A stretch of DNA of 64,000 nucleotides from Burkholderia mayonis (GCF_001523745.2 NZ_CP013387.1:620001-684000); one strand, 5' to 3'; shown: positions 8,834 through 18,113, numbered from the stretch's first letter. Notes: generated from the sequence alone by a model not told the origin. Translations and numbers: made by a program.

Positions 8834-9289
8834 GTGAACCTCGATTGAATTCAATATGCGGGTGGTGGGCTCCACCTTGAATCTGGACAAATCCTAATCT
8901 CGTTGGCTCGATGCAACGGAAAATCGAAGACCGCTTGCAGTGGAGCGTGTGCGCGTAATCGAACAAGGGTTTGAATACGCGCCCAAATTTGCATTCCTGG
9001 TTGCCTGAGGATGTACCGACACATGCAGCGGCATTCCATTGACCGATGGTCGGTCATGCTCTAGGATAGCAACTCATGCTGACGCTGTCACGTCGCGATG
9101 CCGTGGGGCGCATGGCTCAGTGAACGGCTTGCTCGAGCCGAATGTCGAGTGATCGCGGTTCGTGTTGATCATCGGGCGCGAGGCTTCATGGGCCCTTTTG
9201 CGGCACGGCGACGCCGGCCGTTTTCAGGCTCACCTGCTTGTCCAATGGCAGAACAAATCGAACTTTCGAAGGCTATCGGAGGTGATGGG
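8834..9289. other. Divergent promoter region between MFS and ProC-like genes
   Basis: This region contains the TetR-type operator at 9039-9057 and otherwise no gene I can support. GGAGG at 9278-9282 is the ribosome site for the ATG at 9290; an upstream in-frame ATG at 9247 lacks a comparable site. Confidence 0.6.
9039..9057. promoter_or_regulatory. Putative TetR operator in the MFS/ProC-like divergent promoter
   Basis: The sequence TTGACCGATGGTCGGTCAT has arms that match at seven of nine positions around a single central base. It lies about 205 bp before the MFS start and 233 bp before the ProC-like start. It resembles the tetR-upstream site and both sites at 63.1-63.3 kb. Confidence 0.65.
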
Positions 9290-10132
9290 ATGACGAGTCA
9301 AAGAATCGGAATTGTGGGTGCGGGGCACCTGGGGGTTGCTCTTGCGTCGCGCTTGATCGATGTTGGGTTCGACCGAGGAAATGTTTGGCTCGGACATCGC
9401 GGCTCTCAAAAATCGTATACGACGAGTGCAACATCGGGAGTCGAAGACCGTCTTGTAGACGTGGATGCGGTCATGCAGAATTGCGATGTGATTTTGTATA
9501 CCGTACGACCGATAGATTATGGGATGATATCCAATTACAAATTGAGGGATGGACAGATAATCATCTCGTTTTTGGCTGGTGTTTCGCTTTCCAGATTGTC
9601 AGGCGTTGTGCATGGATCGGGGTCGATCGCTCGGGCGATTATAAGCGCACCGGATACGATTTCCAGCGGGCAGGCACTCGGTGTAACTTGCGGCGACATG
9701 AATGAAAACGCAAGGGATTTGTTCGAATCCATGGTGGCGCACATTTTGAATCTGCAATCCGATAATCATTTTGAGTCGATTACCGTGCTCGGTGCTTGTC
9801 TTCCGTTTATATTAATGTATTGCGATTTTATAGGGGCGGCTGTTAGTGACCGGGAAATATTGAAATGTGCTGAAGAATACGGGCTGGGTGAGTGGGGCGG
9901 GGTTATCGATTGGGCGAGGCGGGTTAGACATGTGAATTTAAAGAAAAATGAAATCGAGGATTATGTAAATCAATGCGCGACGCCAGGCGGTATTGCCGAA
10001 AGCATCATGAATTCGCTTCGTCTTCATGGGGATTTTGCAAGGACCGTTCGAGAAGGGATCGAACATGCTCAAACGATGCTTTGCGTTCAGCTGGAGAAAC
10101 ACGGATCCATCGGGCTTGGCGGGCACGTTTGA
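9290..10132 (+). CDS. Pyrroline-5-carboxylate reductase-like NAD(P)-dependent enzyme
   Basis: This 280-aa enzyme has the ProC fold. An N-terminal Rossmann motif, IGIVGAGHLGVALASRL, at residues 6-22 is followed by the FLAGVSLSRL segment that matches the ISxxAGxxxxxL region of ProC. The C-terminal helical domain contains ATPGGIAESIMNSL where ProC has SPGGTT; the threonine pair usual in proline-forming enzymes is absent, so it may reduce another imine or keto substrate. Codons are much AT-richer (ATA, TTA, AAA common) than in the flanking Burkholderia genes, pointing to transfer. It is divergent from the exporter and shares the palindrome at 9039-9057. A role in tailoring a cyclic imine in the cluster product is inference. 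Confidence 0.75.
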   Translation: MTSQRIGIVGAGHLGVALASRLIDVGFDRGNVWLGHRGSQKSYTTSATSGVEDRLVDVDAVMQNCDVILYTVRPIDYGMISNYKLRDGQIIISFLAGVSLSRLSGVVHGSGSIARAIISAPDTISSGQALGVTCGDMNENARDLFESMVAHILNLQSDNHFESITVLGACLPFILMYCDFIGAAVSDREILKCAEEYGLGEWGGVIDWARRVRHVNLKKNEIEDYVNQCATPGGIAESIMNSLRLHGDFARTVREGIEHAQTMLCVQLEKHGSIGLGGHV

Positions 10133-10579
10133 CGAAACAGAAGGCGTCTTCGAGCGGCGTTCTCGATGGCGACCTGTGAAAGAGAACGAGCATGCAAAAA
10201 TCGAATGCTTGGGCGCAACAAGCGTCCGGACAAAAGGCGGCGCTTTGTGATGGAGAACGTTTCGCCTCCTGGTCACCGTCGTCGGAGGGGCCAATTCGCG
10301 GGGCGCCAAGTGCGAGCTGATTTCGGTCGCAAGTGTATCGTCGTCGAACGCGGGATGTGCGCGAACGAGTGCGATCGAAATCTGACGATGGATATCGTGA
10401 TGTACAGCGGTCGCGATCCTCGATGTCTCGCTTGACGCGATGGCAAATCAGCGTACCGCGGGCATGGTTTGTCTGTCGATCGCATCCCTGTTTTTTTCCC
10501 ATGCGGAGCAGTTGGTTGACCGCGGGATTGTGGCAACCGAGTGACGAATGGATCGAGAGAAAACAGGCGAAATGCGCGT
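10133..10579. other. Gene-free stretch between ProC-like gene and second PuuB-type oxidase
   Basis: The GC content returns to the core level across this stretch, marking the right edge of the AT-rich patch. Only low-quality open frames occur. No integrase, tRNA or repeat that could define an attachment site was found. Confidence 0.5.
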
Positions 10580-11887
10580 TCAGAACAGCAGCTCGCGCAA
10601 GCGTTGATACAGCATCCCGATCTCGAGTGCGGGCCGGCGCCATGCGGGGCCGCCGGGAAAGCGCCGATGCCGCAGGCGCGCAAACAGATCGAATGCATGC
10701 GTGTCGCCCGCGATCGCGTTCGCGACGACGCGGCCCGCGATGCCGGTCAGCGCGACGCCGTGGCCGCTGAAACCCTGAAGGTAGAAGTAGTTCGGATCGA
10801 TCGCGCCGAAATCCGGCGCGCGATTGCGCGTCACGTCGACGAAGCCGCCCCATGCGAATTCGATGCACACATCGGCGAGCTGCGGGAACGCGCCGACCAT
10901 CCGGCGGCGAATCGCATCGACGAGCGCGTCGGGCGATGCGCCCGCCGAGTCCGCGCGGCCTCCGAACAGCATCCGGTGATCGGCGGACAGCCGGAAGTAA
11001 TCGAGAAAGAAGTTGTTGTCGCAGACCGCTTCGCGCTGCGGAATCAGTGCGTTCGCGCGATCAGCGCCGAGCGCTTCGGTCGCGATGATGTACGACGCGA
11101 TCGGCGCGATGCGCGCGGCCGTCGCGGCGGGCAGCACGCCGCCCGGGCCCGCGTTGCAGCACGCGACGACGTGACGGCAGCGCACTTCGCCCGTTGGCGT
11201 GCGCACGACGGGCCGCGCGCCGCGTACGACTTCGAGCGCCGGGGTGTGCGCGAACAGCCGCGCGCCTTCGCGTCGCGCCGCATCGGCGAGGCCGATGCAG
11301 TACTTGAGCGGATGCAGATGACCGGACAGCGGATCGTGAACGCCCGCGAGATAACGCGGCGACGCGATGCGCGCGCGAATCTCATCGGCATCGAGCCATT
11401 CGAGCGACGGATGCCCCCAGTGCGATGCCGCATCGTCCATCCACCGCCGCAATTCTGGCACGCGACGCGGATGCGTCGCGACCGTCAGGTAGCCGCGTGT
11501 GAAGTCGCAGTCGATTCCGTAGCGCGCGATGCGCTCTTCGACGAGCGCGACGGCGTCGAGCGACAGCGCCCATGCTTCGCGGGCGCCTTCGATGCGGAGC
11601 TGGCGCTCGATTTCGCCGTCCTTGGCGAAGCCCGCGATCATCTGTCCGCCGTTCCTGCCCGATGCGCCCCAGCCCGGCCGATACGCGTCGAGCACGGCGA
11701 CCGACAAGCCGCGCGCGCGGCAGTCGAGCGCGGCCGACAGACCGGCGAACCCGGCGCCGATCACGCAGACGTCGACGTCGAGCGCGTCGTCGAGCACCGG
11801 GTCGTCGTCGGCCGGGCGGGTGGCGGTGGCTTCGTAATACGAGCGGCGTGCGAGTTCGTCGGCGCGGCGGGCGAAGGCGTTGATCAT
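10580..11887 (-). CDS. puuB: FAD-dependent gamma-glutamylputrescine oxidase-type enzyme
   Basis: This 435-aa DAO-family flavoprotein is the second PuuB-type oxidase of the window. FAD motifs are GAGFAGLSAALDCRARG near residues 44-60 and WGASGRNGGQMIAGFA just after. The C-terminal contact is LQGFSGHGVALTGIAGRV. It shares domain order and end (FPGG...RPALEIGMLYQRLRELLF) with the enzyme at 3998-5290, but the two are clearly diverged. The ATG at 11887 is chosen; a TTG two codons upstream is also possible. It lies downstream of the DUF3138 gene and the potIHGF-spuC-puuA-puuD run on the same strand, so the most likely reaction is oxidation of gamma-glutamylputrescine to the aldehyde used by PuuC. 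Confidence 0.85.
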   Translation of the reverse strand: MINAFARRADELARRSYYEATATRPADDDPVLDDALDVDVCVIGAGFAGLSAALDCRARGLSVAVLDAYRPGWGASGRNGGQMIAGFAKDGEIERQLRIEGAREAWALSLDAVALVEERIARYGIDCDFTRGYLTVATHPRRVPELRRWMDDAASHWGHPSLEWLDADEIRARIASPRYLAGVHDPLSGHLHPLKYCIGLADAARREGARLFAHTPALEVVRGARPVVRTPTGEVRCRHVVACCNAGPGGVLPAATAARIAPIASYIIATEALGADRANALIPQREAVCDNNFFLDYFRLSADHRMLFGGRADSAGASPDALVDAIRRRMVGAFPQLADVCIEFAWGGFVDVTRNRAPDFGAIDPNYFYLQGFSGHGVALTGIAGRVVANAIAGDTHAFDLFARLRHRRFPGGPAWRRPALEIGMLYQRLRELLF

Positions 11888-12017
11888 AAGCAAATCGTGA
11901 AGGGGTGAGCGGCATCATTGCATCGCGATGCCATGCGGCCGCGATGCGCAATGCGGGAAAACGGGTAGCGGCGCGCATGACGTGCGGCAAGCAGCTGCAC
12001 GTCATGCGCGGTCGACG

Positions 12018-13595
12018 TCAGAACGAGTAGATGAACTGCGTCGCAAGCAGATCGTTGGACTTGCTGTACGAGCCGTCGTTTCGCAGGAACACCTTGTTGT
12101 TCGCCCAGTCGTGCCGGTATTCGACCTTCACGGTAATCTGCTGCGTCGGATAGAACAGCAGATCGAGCGCGACGTCCTGACGGTTCGCGCCCTTGCACTC
12201 GAACCCGAGACCGCCGTTCGCCTTCGACGTCGCGAGGCAGTCCGAATCGACGCCGAAGCCGTTCGCGGTATCCATCCCGTTGCCGTTGAGCGCGATCCCG
12301 CCGCCGCCGCCGCCGTTCTTGCTGTTCGCGAGGAAGTCGTAGCGCAGCGTCGCGCCCATCCGGCCGAGCACCGGCATGTTGAACTTGCGATGCGCGAGGA
12401 GCGACAGGCCGTACCACTGCGCGCGGCCGCCGTTGAACGCCGCGTGCTGCTGCTGGCCGTAGTCGATTTCCGCGTTGTACTGGATGTCCGCGAGCGTGTA
12501 GGCGGCGTCCGCTTCCGCGAAGAAGAACGCGCCGTACGGGCTCGACGACTGGCCGCCCGGACCGTAGACGACCGCGCCCGATTGAGCTGTCGCGCTGCCG
12601 AGCGTCTGCCGCCCGATGTTGAACGAACCGCCGAGATCGAGCGCGCTCGACCACGTGTAGTCGACGCGCGCGGTGAACGTCGGCACCTTGTTGCTCGTCG
12701 TGATCGGATCGCCGAGCGCGTTCGTGCCAGTCTGCGTGACCGAGCCGTACGTCCGGTATTGTTCGTTGCCGAGCAGGAACTTCCACGCCCAGTTGCCCTT
12801 CGTATAGTTCGCGCCGATGCCGATGTAGCTGCCCGGATCGGAGAAGTCGTACAGCAGGTTGTGCGTGAGCGTGAGCATCTGGTTCGACTGCTGCACTTCG
12901 TAGCCGCCGAAGCTCGGCACGAGGCCGGCGACGAGCGTCGTCGTCGCGCTGAGCGGCACGTTGACGACCGCTGTGTTGAGGATGTTGTTGCCGATGTTGC
13001 CGCGCGAGTTCTGCAAGAGCGTGATGCCGTTGCCGCGGTTCGGCATCAGCGTGATCTCGGCCGACGGCGCCATCGGGCCGACGCCGAACGTCTTCTTGAT
13101 GTCGAGATAAAGATCGCCGAACGTGCTGTTGAAGTAGTTGTAGTTGCTCTCGTGGTTCGCGAACAGGAACGACGACGTGCCCGCCGCGCGGTTGAACACG
13201 TAGGTTGGATCGATATAGCCAGTCACCGACAGGCCCGCGATCGGCCCGGTGTTCGCCGCGTCGGTCAGCGAATCGACCTTCAATTGCTGGTTCGCGATTT
13301 CCTGCTTCATCTGCGTGACGTCGTCGTTCGTCAGCACGGCGGGCGCCTTGCCGTAGTCCGGAGACGATTCGTCGATGGGCGCGGCCGCCATCGCGGTCGC
13401 CGCGCCTTTGGCCGCGGCGGCGCCGCTGCCCGCCGCGCCGTGCTGCGACGCGAGCGCGGACTGCAGCTCCTTCACCTGCGCCTGCAGCGCGTTCAACTGC
13501 GCCTGCATTGCCTTGATCTGCGCGCTTGTCGACGCGGCGCCGGCGAAGCCGGGCAGCGACCCGGCCACGAGCAGACAGATTAACTTCTTTCTCAT
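12018..13595 (-). CDS. DUF3138 outer-membrane beta-barrel protein
   Basis: This 525-aa exported protein has a signal peptide MRKKLICLLVAGSLPGFAGA. An N-terminal coiled coil follows (residues about 22-50, repeated KxMQAQLNALQAQVKELQ heptads), then a Gly/Asn/aromatic-rich region typical of a beta-barrel, ending in the terminal phenylalanine of QFIYSF as in porins. I recognise it as the DUF3138 family common in Burkholderia. The gene is last in the leftward polyamine transport run, with a good GGGAGAA ribosome site. A role in letting putrescine or a related amine cross the outer membrane is plausible from context only. Confidence 0.8.
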   Translation of the reverse strand: MRKKLICLLVAGSLPGFAGAASTSAQIKAMQAQLNALQAQVKELQSALASQHGAAGSGAAAAKGAATAMAAAPIDESSPDYGKAPAVLTNDDVTQMKQEIANQQLKVDSLTDAANTGPIAGLSVTGYIDPTYVFNRAAGTSSFLFANHESNYNYFNSTFGDLYLDIKKTFGVGPMAPSAEITLMPNRGNGITLLQNSRGNIGNNILNTAVVNVPLSATTTLVAGLVPSFGGYEVQQSNQMLTLTHNLLYDFSDPGSYIGIGANYTKGNWAWKFLLGNEQYRTYGSVTQTGTNALGDPITTSNKVPTFTARVDYTWSSALDLGGSFNIGRQTLGSATAQSGAVVYGPGGQSSSPYGAFFFAEADAAYTLADIQYNAEIDYGQQQHAAFNGGRAQWYGLSLLAHRKFNMPVLGRMGATLRYDFLANSKNGGGGGGIALNGNGMDTANGFGVDSDCLATSKANGGLGFECKGANRQDVALDLLFYPTQQITVKVEYRHDWANNKVFLRNDGSYSKSNDLLATQFIYSF

Positions 13596-13660
13596 GCAAA
13601 TTCTCCCGGTTGGTCGTATTGCGAAGGACTTGGGGGCTCGTTCGGGCGATCGGGGCGTCG

Positions 13661-14608
13661 TCAGGCCGTGCCGAGCGACTTTCTCGTCGCCGCGGCCTGC
13701 GATGTGCGCGAGACGCTGCCGAATGCGTCGGATGCGTCGGATGCGTCGGATGCGAACGCGTCGGACGGCGCGGGTTGCGCGAACGCCTGGCGCATGTCGC
13801 GTTCGCGCCGACGTTCGCGGCTCAGCATCATCTGGTTGACGACGATCACGCCGATCGTGACGGCGGTGATGAAAAGCGTCGCTAGCGCGTTCATTTCGGG
13901 ATTGAGGCCGAGGCGCACGCGCGAGAACACGACGAGCGGCAGCGTCGTCGAGCCGGGGCCGGACAGGAACGCGGACAGCACGAGATCGTCGATCGACAGC
14001 GTGAACGACAGCAGCCAGCCGGACAGCAGCGCCTGAGAGATCAGCGGCAGCGTGATCACGAAGAACACCTTGAGCGGCGTCGCGCCGAGGTCGAGCGCCG
14101 CTTCTTCGAGCGACTTGTTCAGTTCCTTCACGCGCGACTGCACGATGATCGCGACGTACGACACGCACAGCATCACGTGGCCGATCCAGATCGTCACCAT
14201 CCCGCGGCCCTTCGGCCAGCCGACCATCTGCTCGAGCGCGACGAACAGCAGCAGCAGCGAGATCCCCTGGATCACCTCGGGAATCACGAGCGGCGCGTTG
14301 ATCATTCCGGTGTATAGCGTGAAGCCGCGGAACCGGCCGAAGCGCGCGAGCACGAAGCCCGCCCACGTGCCGATGAACACTGACGCGCATGCGGTCAGCA
14401 GACCGATCTTCAGCGACAGCCATGCGCTCGTCAGCAACTCGTCGTCCTGCAGGAGCGCCGCGTACCACTTCAGCGAGAAGCCGGACCAGACGGTGACGAG
14501 CTTCGATTCGTTGAACGAATAGACGACGAGGCTGATGATCGGGATGTACAGAAACAGGAAGCCGAGCGTCAGCACGCCGGCGGAAAGCGGCTTGTTGGGC
14601 TTGATCAT
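13661..14608 (-). CDS. potI: Putrescine ABC transporter permease PotI
   Basis: This 315-aa second permease of a spermidine/putrescine importer has six predicted helices. The EAA loop reads EEAALDLGATPLKVFFVITLP near residues 170-190, and the SFTLSIDDLVLSAFLSGPG segment is diagnostic for PotC/PotI. The C-terminal tail beyond residue about 275 is extra and contains a run of Ser-Asp-Ala repeats, encoded by a 9-bp tandem repeat at 13724-13750. The start ATG overlaps the potH stop by 4 bp, so the two are translationally coupled. Confidence 0.92.
   Translation of the reverse strand: MIKPNKPLSAGVLTLGFLFLYIPIISLVVYSFNESKLVTVWSGFSLKWYAALLQDDELLTSAWLSLKIGLLTACASVFIGTWAGFVLARFGRFRGFTLYTGMINAPLVIPEVIQGISLLLLFVALEQMVGWPKGRGMVTIWIGHVMLCVSYVAIIVQSRVKELNKSLEEAALDLGATPLKVFFVITLPLISQALLSGWLLSFTLSIDDLVLSAFLSGPGSTTLPLVVFSRVRLGLNPEMNALATLFITAVTIGVIVVNQMMLSRERRRERDMRQAFAQPAPSDAFASDASDASDAFGSVSRTSQAAATRKSLGTA
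13724..13750. repeat. Three 9-bp tandem repeats in the potI tail
   Basis: The unit TGCGTCGGA is repeated three times head to tail, followed by a partial copy. On the coding strand it encodes Ser-Asp-Ala units at the C-terminal tail of PotI. Being in-frame and outside the membrane domain, copy-number change would be tolerated. Confidence 0.8.
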
Positions 14609-15585
14609 TTCGCGTCCCCCAGCTCCTTCACTTGGTAGTACTGGAACACGGCCATCGGCACGAGGAGCAGCAACACCATCGCGACCGTCACCGCGGAGGC
14701 CATCGGCCAGTCCATGTTGTTGAAGAACTCATCCCACATCACGCGGCCGATCATCAGCGTGTCGGCGCCGCCGAGCAGCTCCGGAATCACATACTCGCCG
14801 ACGGCCGGAATGAACACGAGCAGGCTGCCCGCGATGATTCCGTTCTTCGACAGCGGCAGCGTGATCCGCGTGAACGCGACCCACGGCTTCGCGCCGAGGT
14901 CGTACGCGGCTTCGAGCAGCGTCAGGTCCATCTTCACGAGGTGCGCGTAGAGCGGCATCACCATGAACGGCAGATACGAATAGACCATTCCGATGTAGAC
15001 GCCCGCGTCGGTGTGATAGAGGCGCAGCGGGGAATGGATCAGGCCGAGTGCGATCAGCGCGTGGTTGAGGAGCCCGTCGTCTTTCAGGATGCCGATCCAT
15101 GCGTAGACGCGGATCAGGAACGACGTCCAGAACGGCAGCATCACGCCCATCATCAGCAGGTTGCGCGTCGCAGGCGCGGAACGCGCGATGTAGTACGCCA
15201 TCGGATAGCCGATCAGCAGGCACAGCAGCGTCGATACCGCGGCCATCTTCAGCGAGCTGACGTATGTCGCGACATAGAGGCTGTCCTGAAGCAGGAACGC
15301 GTAATGGCCGAACTGCAGCGCGAACTGCACCGCGCCGTCCTTGATGCTCATCAGCGCCGTGTACGGCGGGATGCCCATCACCTGGTCGGCGAAGCTGATC
15401 TTCAGCACGAGCACGAACGGCAGTGCGAAGAACAGCATGAGCCACAGGAACGGCACGCCGATCGCGACGCTGCGGCCGGACGGCGTGAAGCCCGCCGCGA
15501 TGCGGGCGAGGCGCGCGCGCACGGGCGACGCGCTTCGGACGGCGGACGAAGCCGCCGCGAGCGAGGAAGTGGGAGAGGTTCTCAT
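14605..15585 (-). CDS. potH: Putrescine ABC transporter permease PotH
   Basis: This 326-aa inner-membrane permease has an N-terminal 40-residue cytoplasmic extension, then six helices. Characteristic segments are MLPFWTSFLIRVYAWIGIL near residues 148-166 and the EAA loop LEAAYDLGAKPWVAFTRITLP near 225-245, then the PAVGEYVIPELLGG motif seen in PotB/PotH. It is coupled at both ends by ATGA overlaps with potG upstream and potI downstream. It forms the translocation pore with PotI for putrescine delivered by PotF. Confidence 0.93.
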   Translation of the reverse strand: MRTSPTSSLAAASSAVRSASPVRARLARIAAGFTPSGRSVAIGVPFLWLMLFFALPFVLVLKISFADQVMGIPPYTALMSIKDGAVQFALQFGHYAFLLQDSLYVATYVSSLKMAAVSTLLCLLIGYPMAYYIARSAPATRNLLMMGVMLPFWTSFLIRVYAWIGILKDDGLLNHALIALGLIHSPLRLYHTDAGVYIGMVYSYLPFMVMPLYAHLVKMDLTLLEAAYDLGAKPWVAFTRITLPLSKNGIIAGSLLVFIPAVGEYVIPELLGGADTLMIGRVMWDEFFNNMDWPMASAVTVAMVLLLLVPMAVFQYYQVKELGDAK

Positions 15586-16736
15586 TGCGTCAGCACCACG
15601 CCGCTTGCGGGCGACCAGGAGACGAACACGTCGTCGTTGTAGGCGGGCGCACCTTCCTGCATCAGGTGCGAGCTCGAGAGATTCGACACGACGGTCTTGC
15701 CGCTCGGCAGGCGCACGTGGTACAGCGAATAGCTGCCCATGTACGCGACGTCGGTGACGACGCCGCGCGCCCAGTTGTGCGGTGCGCTCGGGCGCTCGCG
15801 CGACACGCGCACGCGCTCCGGCCGAACCGAGATGCCGACCGGCATGCCGAGCGGCCCCGTGACGCCGTGGCTCACGTACATGCGCGCTTCCAGGTCCTCG
15901 CTTTCGACGAAGATGTGATCGGGCTCGTCCTCGACGACGACGCCTTCGAAAAGATTCGTCGAGCCGATGAACTCGGCCGAGAAGCGGCTGTTCGGAAATT
16001 CGTAGACCGCGCTCGGCGTGCCGATCTGCACGATCCGTCCTTCGCTCATCACCGCGAGGCGGCTCGCCATCGTCATCGCTTCCTCCTGGTCGTGCGTGAC
16101 CATCACGCAGGTCACGTCGACCTTCTCGATGATGCTGACGAGCTCGAGCTGCGTCTTCTGGCGGATCTTCTTGTCGAGCGCGGACATCGGCTCGTCGAGC
16201 AGCAGGAGCTTCGGCCGCTTGACGAGCGAGCGCGCGAGCGCGACGCGCTGCTGCTGGCCGCCCGACAACTGATGCGGCTTGCGCTGCGCGTAGCGGCTCA
16301 TTTGCACGAGGTTCAGCGCATCGGCGACGCGCTCGCGGATCTCGTGCTTCGGCGTGCCTTCCTGTTTCAGGCCGAACGCGACGTTCGCTTCCACCGTCAT
16401 GTGCGGGAACAGCGCATACGACTGGAACATCATGTTGACGGGCCGGCGGTACGGCGGCAGCGTCGCGAGATCCTCGCCGTCGACGAAGATGCGGCCGGAC
16501 GTGGCCGTCTCGAGTCCGGCAAGCATTCGCAGCAGCGTGGACTTGCCGCAGCCGGAGCTGCCGAGCAGCGCGAACAGTTCGTTTTTCGCGATCGACAGAT
16601 TGACGTTGTCGACGGCGGTGCTGTCGCCGAATTTCTTCACGACGTTCTCGATGCGGACGAACTCGTCCGTTCTGGCCGGCTTGCCGGCCGAGGGGCGCGC
16701 CAGTTGCGCGGTGTCGATTGAAGGCGTCGATTTCAT
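15582..16736 (-). CDS. potG: Putrescine ABC transporter ATP-binding protein PotG
   Basis: This 384-aa ATPase has Walker A GSSGCGKST (around residue 58), Q-loop MFQSYALFPHM, signature LSGGQQQRVALARS, Walker B LLLLDEPMSALD and switch histidine VTHDQEEAM. A C-terminal TOBE domain follows (residues about 290-380), as in PotA/PotG. The ATG at 16736, preceded by AAGGATGG, fits better than the longer in-frame start at 16781. It energises PotHI. It lies between potF and potH in the same operon. Confidence 0.93.
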   Translation of the reverse strand: MKSTPSIDTAQLARPSAGKPARTDEFVRIENVVKKFGDSTAVDNVNLSIAKNELFALLGSSGCGKSTLLRMLAGLETATSGRIFVDGEDLATLPPYRRPVNMMFQSYALFPHMTVEANVAFGLKQEGTPKHEIRERVADALNLVQMSRYAQRKPHQLSGGQQQRVALARSLVKRPKLLLLDEPMSALDKKIRQKTQLELVSIIEKVDVTCVMVTHDQEEAMTMASRLAVMSEGRIVQIGTPSAVYEFPNSRFSAEFIGSTNLFEGVVVEDEPDHIFVESEDLEARMYVSHGVTGPLGMPVGISVRPERVRVSRERPSAPHNWARGVVTDVAYMGSYSLYHVRLPSGKTVVSNLSSSHLMQEGAPAYNDDVFVSWSPASGVVLTQ

Positions 16737-16924
16737 GAGGTAGCCATCCTTCGTTGGGATCGCAGGCATGAGCGCTCCCACGCGATGCGCACGATGCGAA
16801 TCGCGAAGGAACTGCGACCGGGAATCAAGGCGTCGCGCGCTTCAGGTCGAACGCGCTGACGTCGGACTGCGTGCTTCGGGCGGGCAGCGATCGAGCGACT
16901 GCTGCGCGCGGCTATCGTTCGTGA

Positions 16925-18046
16925 TCAGTGTCCCGTCTTCAACTGCGCCCACAGGCGGTTTTCGAGACGCAGGATGTCGGCGGGCATCGGCCGCATCAGC
17001 GTCATCTTCTTCAGCACGTCTTCGGGCGGATAGACGGTCGGGTCCTGCGCGACGGCCGGCACGACGAACTGGCGCGCCGCGCGGTTCGCGGTCGGATAGA
17101 ACACTTCGTTCGTGATCGCCGCGTTGACCTTCGGATCCTCGATGTAGTTGATCCACTTCAGCGCGGCTTCCGCGTGCGGCGCGTCCTTCGGGATCACCAT
17201 CACGTCGAACCACAGCAGGCCGCCTTCCTTCGGATTCGAGAACTTGATGTCGTACGAGCGCTTCGCTTCGGCCGAGCGGCGGTGCGCGATGCCGACGTCG
17301 CCCGACCAGCCGAGCGCGACGCACACGTCGTTGTTCGCGAGATCGTTGATGTAGCCGGACGAATTGAATTGCGTGATATACGGGCGGACTTTCTTCAGCA
17401 CATCGAAAGCAGCCTGGTAATCGGCCGGGTTCGTACTGTTCGGATTCTTGCCCATGTATTGCAGCGTCGCGGCGAACACGTCGACCGCCTGATCGAGGAA
17501 CGACACGCCGCAGCCCTTCAGCTTCGACAGGTTCGCCGGATCGAGCACGAGCGCCCAGCTGTCGACGGGCGCGTTGTCGCCGAGCGCCTTCTTCACTGCC
17601 TGCACGTTGTAGCCGATGCCGTCGGTGCCGAACGCCCACGGCACGCCGTACTGGTTGCCCGGATCCGCATCGGCGATCATCTTCATCAGCGTCGGATCGA
17701 GATTCGACAGATTCGGGAGCTTCGACTTGTCGAGCTTCTGATAGACGCCCGCCTGAATCTGCTTGGCCATGTAGTTCGACGTCGGCACGACGATGTCGTA
17801 GCCGGAGCTGCCCGCGAGCAGCTTCGCCTGCAGCGTGTCGTCGCTGTCGTAGTTGTCGTATTTGACGTGGACGCCCGTTTGTTTCTCGAAGTTCGGGATC
17901 GTGTCCTTCGCGATGTAGTCGGACCAGTTGTAGACGTTCAGCTCGGCGCCGATAGCCTGCGCAGCCGGAACGGACAGTGCCGAGGCGCCGGCGAGCGCGA
18001 CGAACGCAGCGCGCGCGATCGCATGACGAAGATGGCTCACACTCAT
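16925..18046 (-). CDS. potF: Putrescine-binding periplasmic protein PotF/SpuD
   Basis: This 373-aa polyamine receptor has a signal peptide cleaved near AQAIGA. The mature N-terminus ELNVYNWSDYIAKDTIPNFEK is the PotF/SpuD/SpuE signature. Polyamine pocket residues are recognisable in NWSDY, the PWAFGTDGIGYN segment and VALGWSGDV. The ribosome site AGGGGAACAAC lies directly before the ATG at 18046. Gap to potG is 188 bp, larger than elsewhere in the operon. It delivers putrescine, possibly spermidine, to PotHIG. Confidence 0.93.
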   Translation of the reverse strand: MSVSHLRHAIARAAFVALAGASALSVPAAQAIGAELNVYNWSDYIAKDTIPNFEKQTGVHVKYDNYDSDDTLQAKLLAGSSGYDIVVPTSNYMAKQIQAGVYQKLDKSKLPNLSNLDPTLMKMIADADPGNQYGVPWAFGTDGIGYNVQAVKKALGDNAPVDSWALVLDPANLSKLKGCGVSFLDQAVDVFAATLQYMGKNPNSTNPADYQAAFDVLKKVRPYITQFNSSGYINDLANNDVCVALGWSGDVGIAHRRSAEAKRSYDIKFSNPKEGGLLWFDVMVIPKDAPHAEAALKWINYIEDPKVNAAITNEVFYPTANRAARQFVVPAVAQDPTVYPPEDVLKKMTLMRPMPADILRLENRLWAQLKTGH

Positions 18047-18113
18047 GTTGTTCCCCTGATGATGAAGGTGGGAGAGCGTCGCGCGAGCGCCGCCCGCCCG
18101 ATTGGCAATGCCG

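Noticed and set aside
9718..9732. GTTCGAATCC, resembling a tRNA T-arm and a possible attachment site
   Set aside because: It lies inside the ProC-like coding sequence and no acceptor or anticodon stems surround it.
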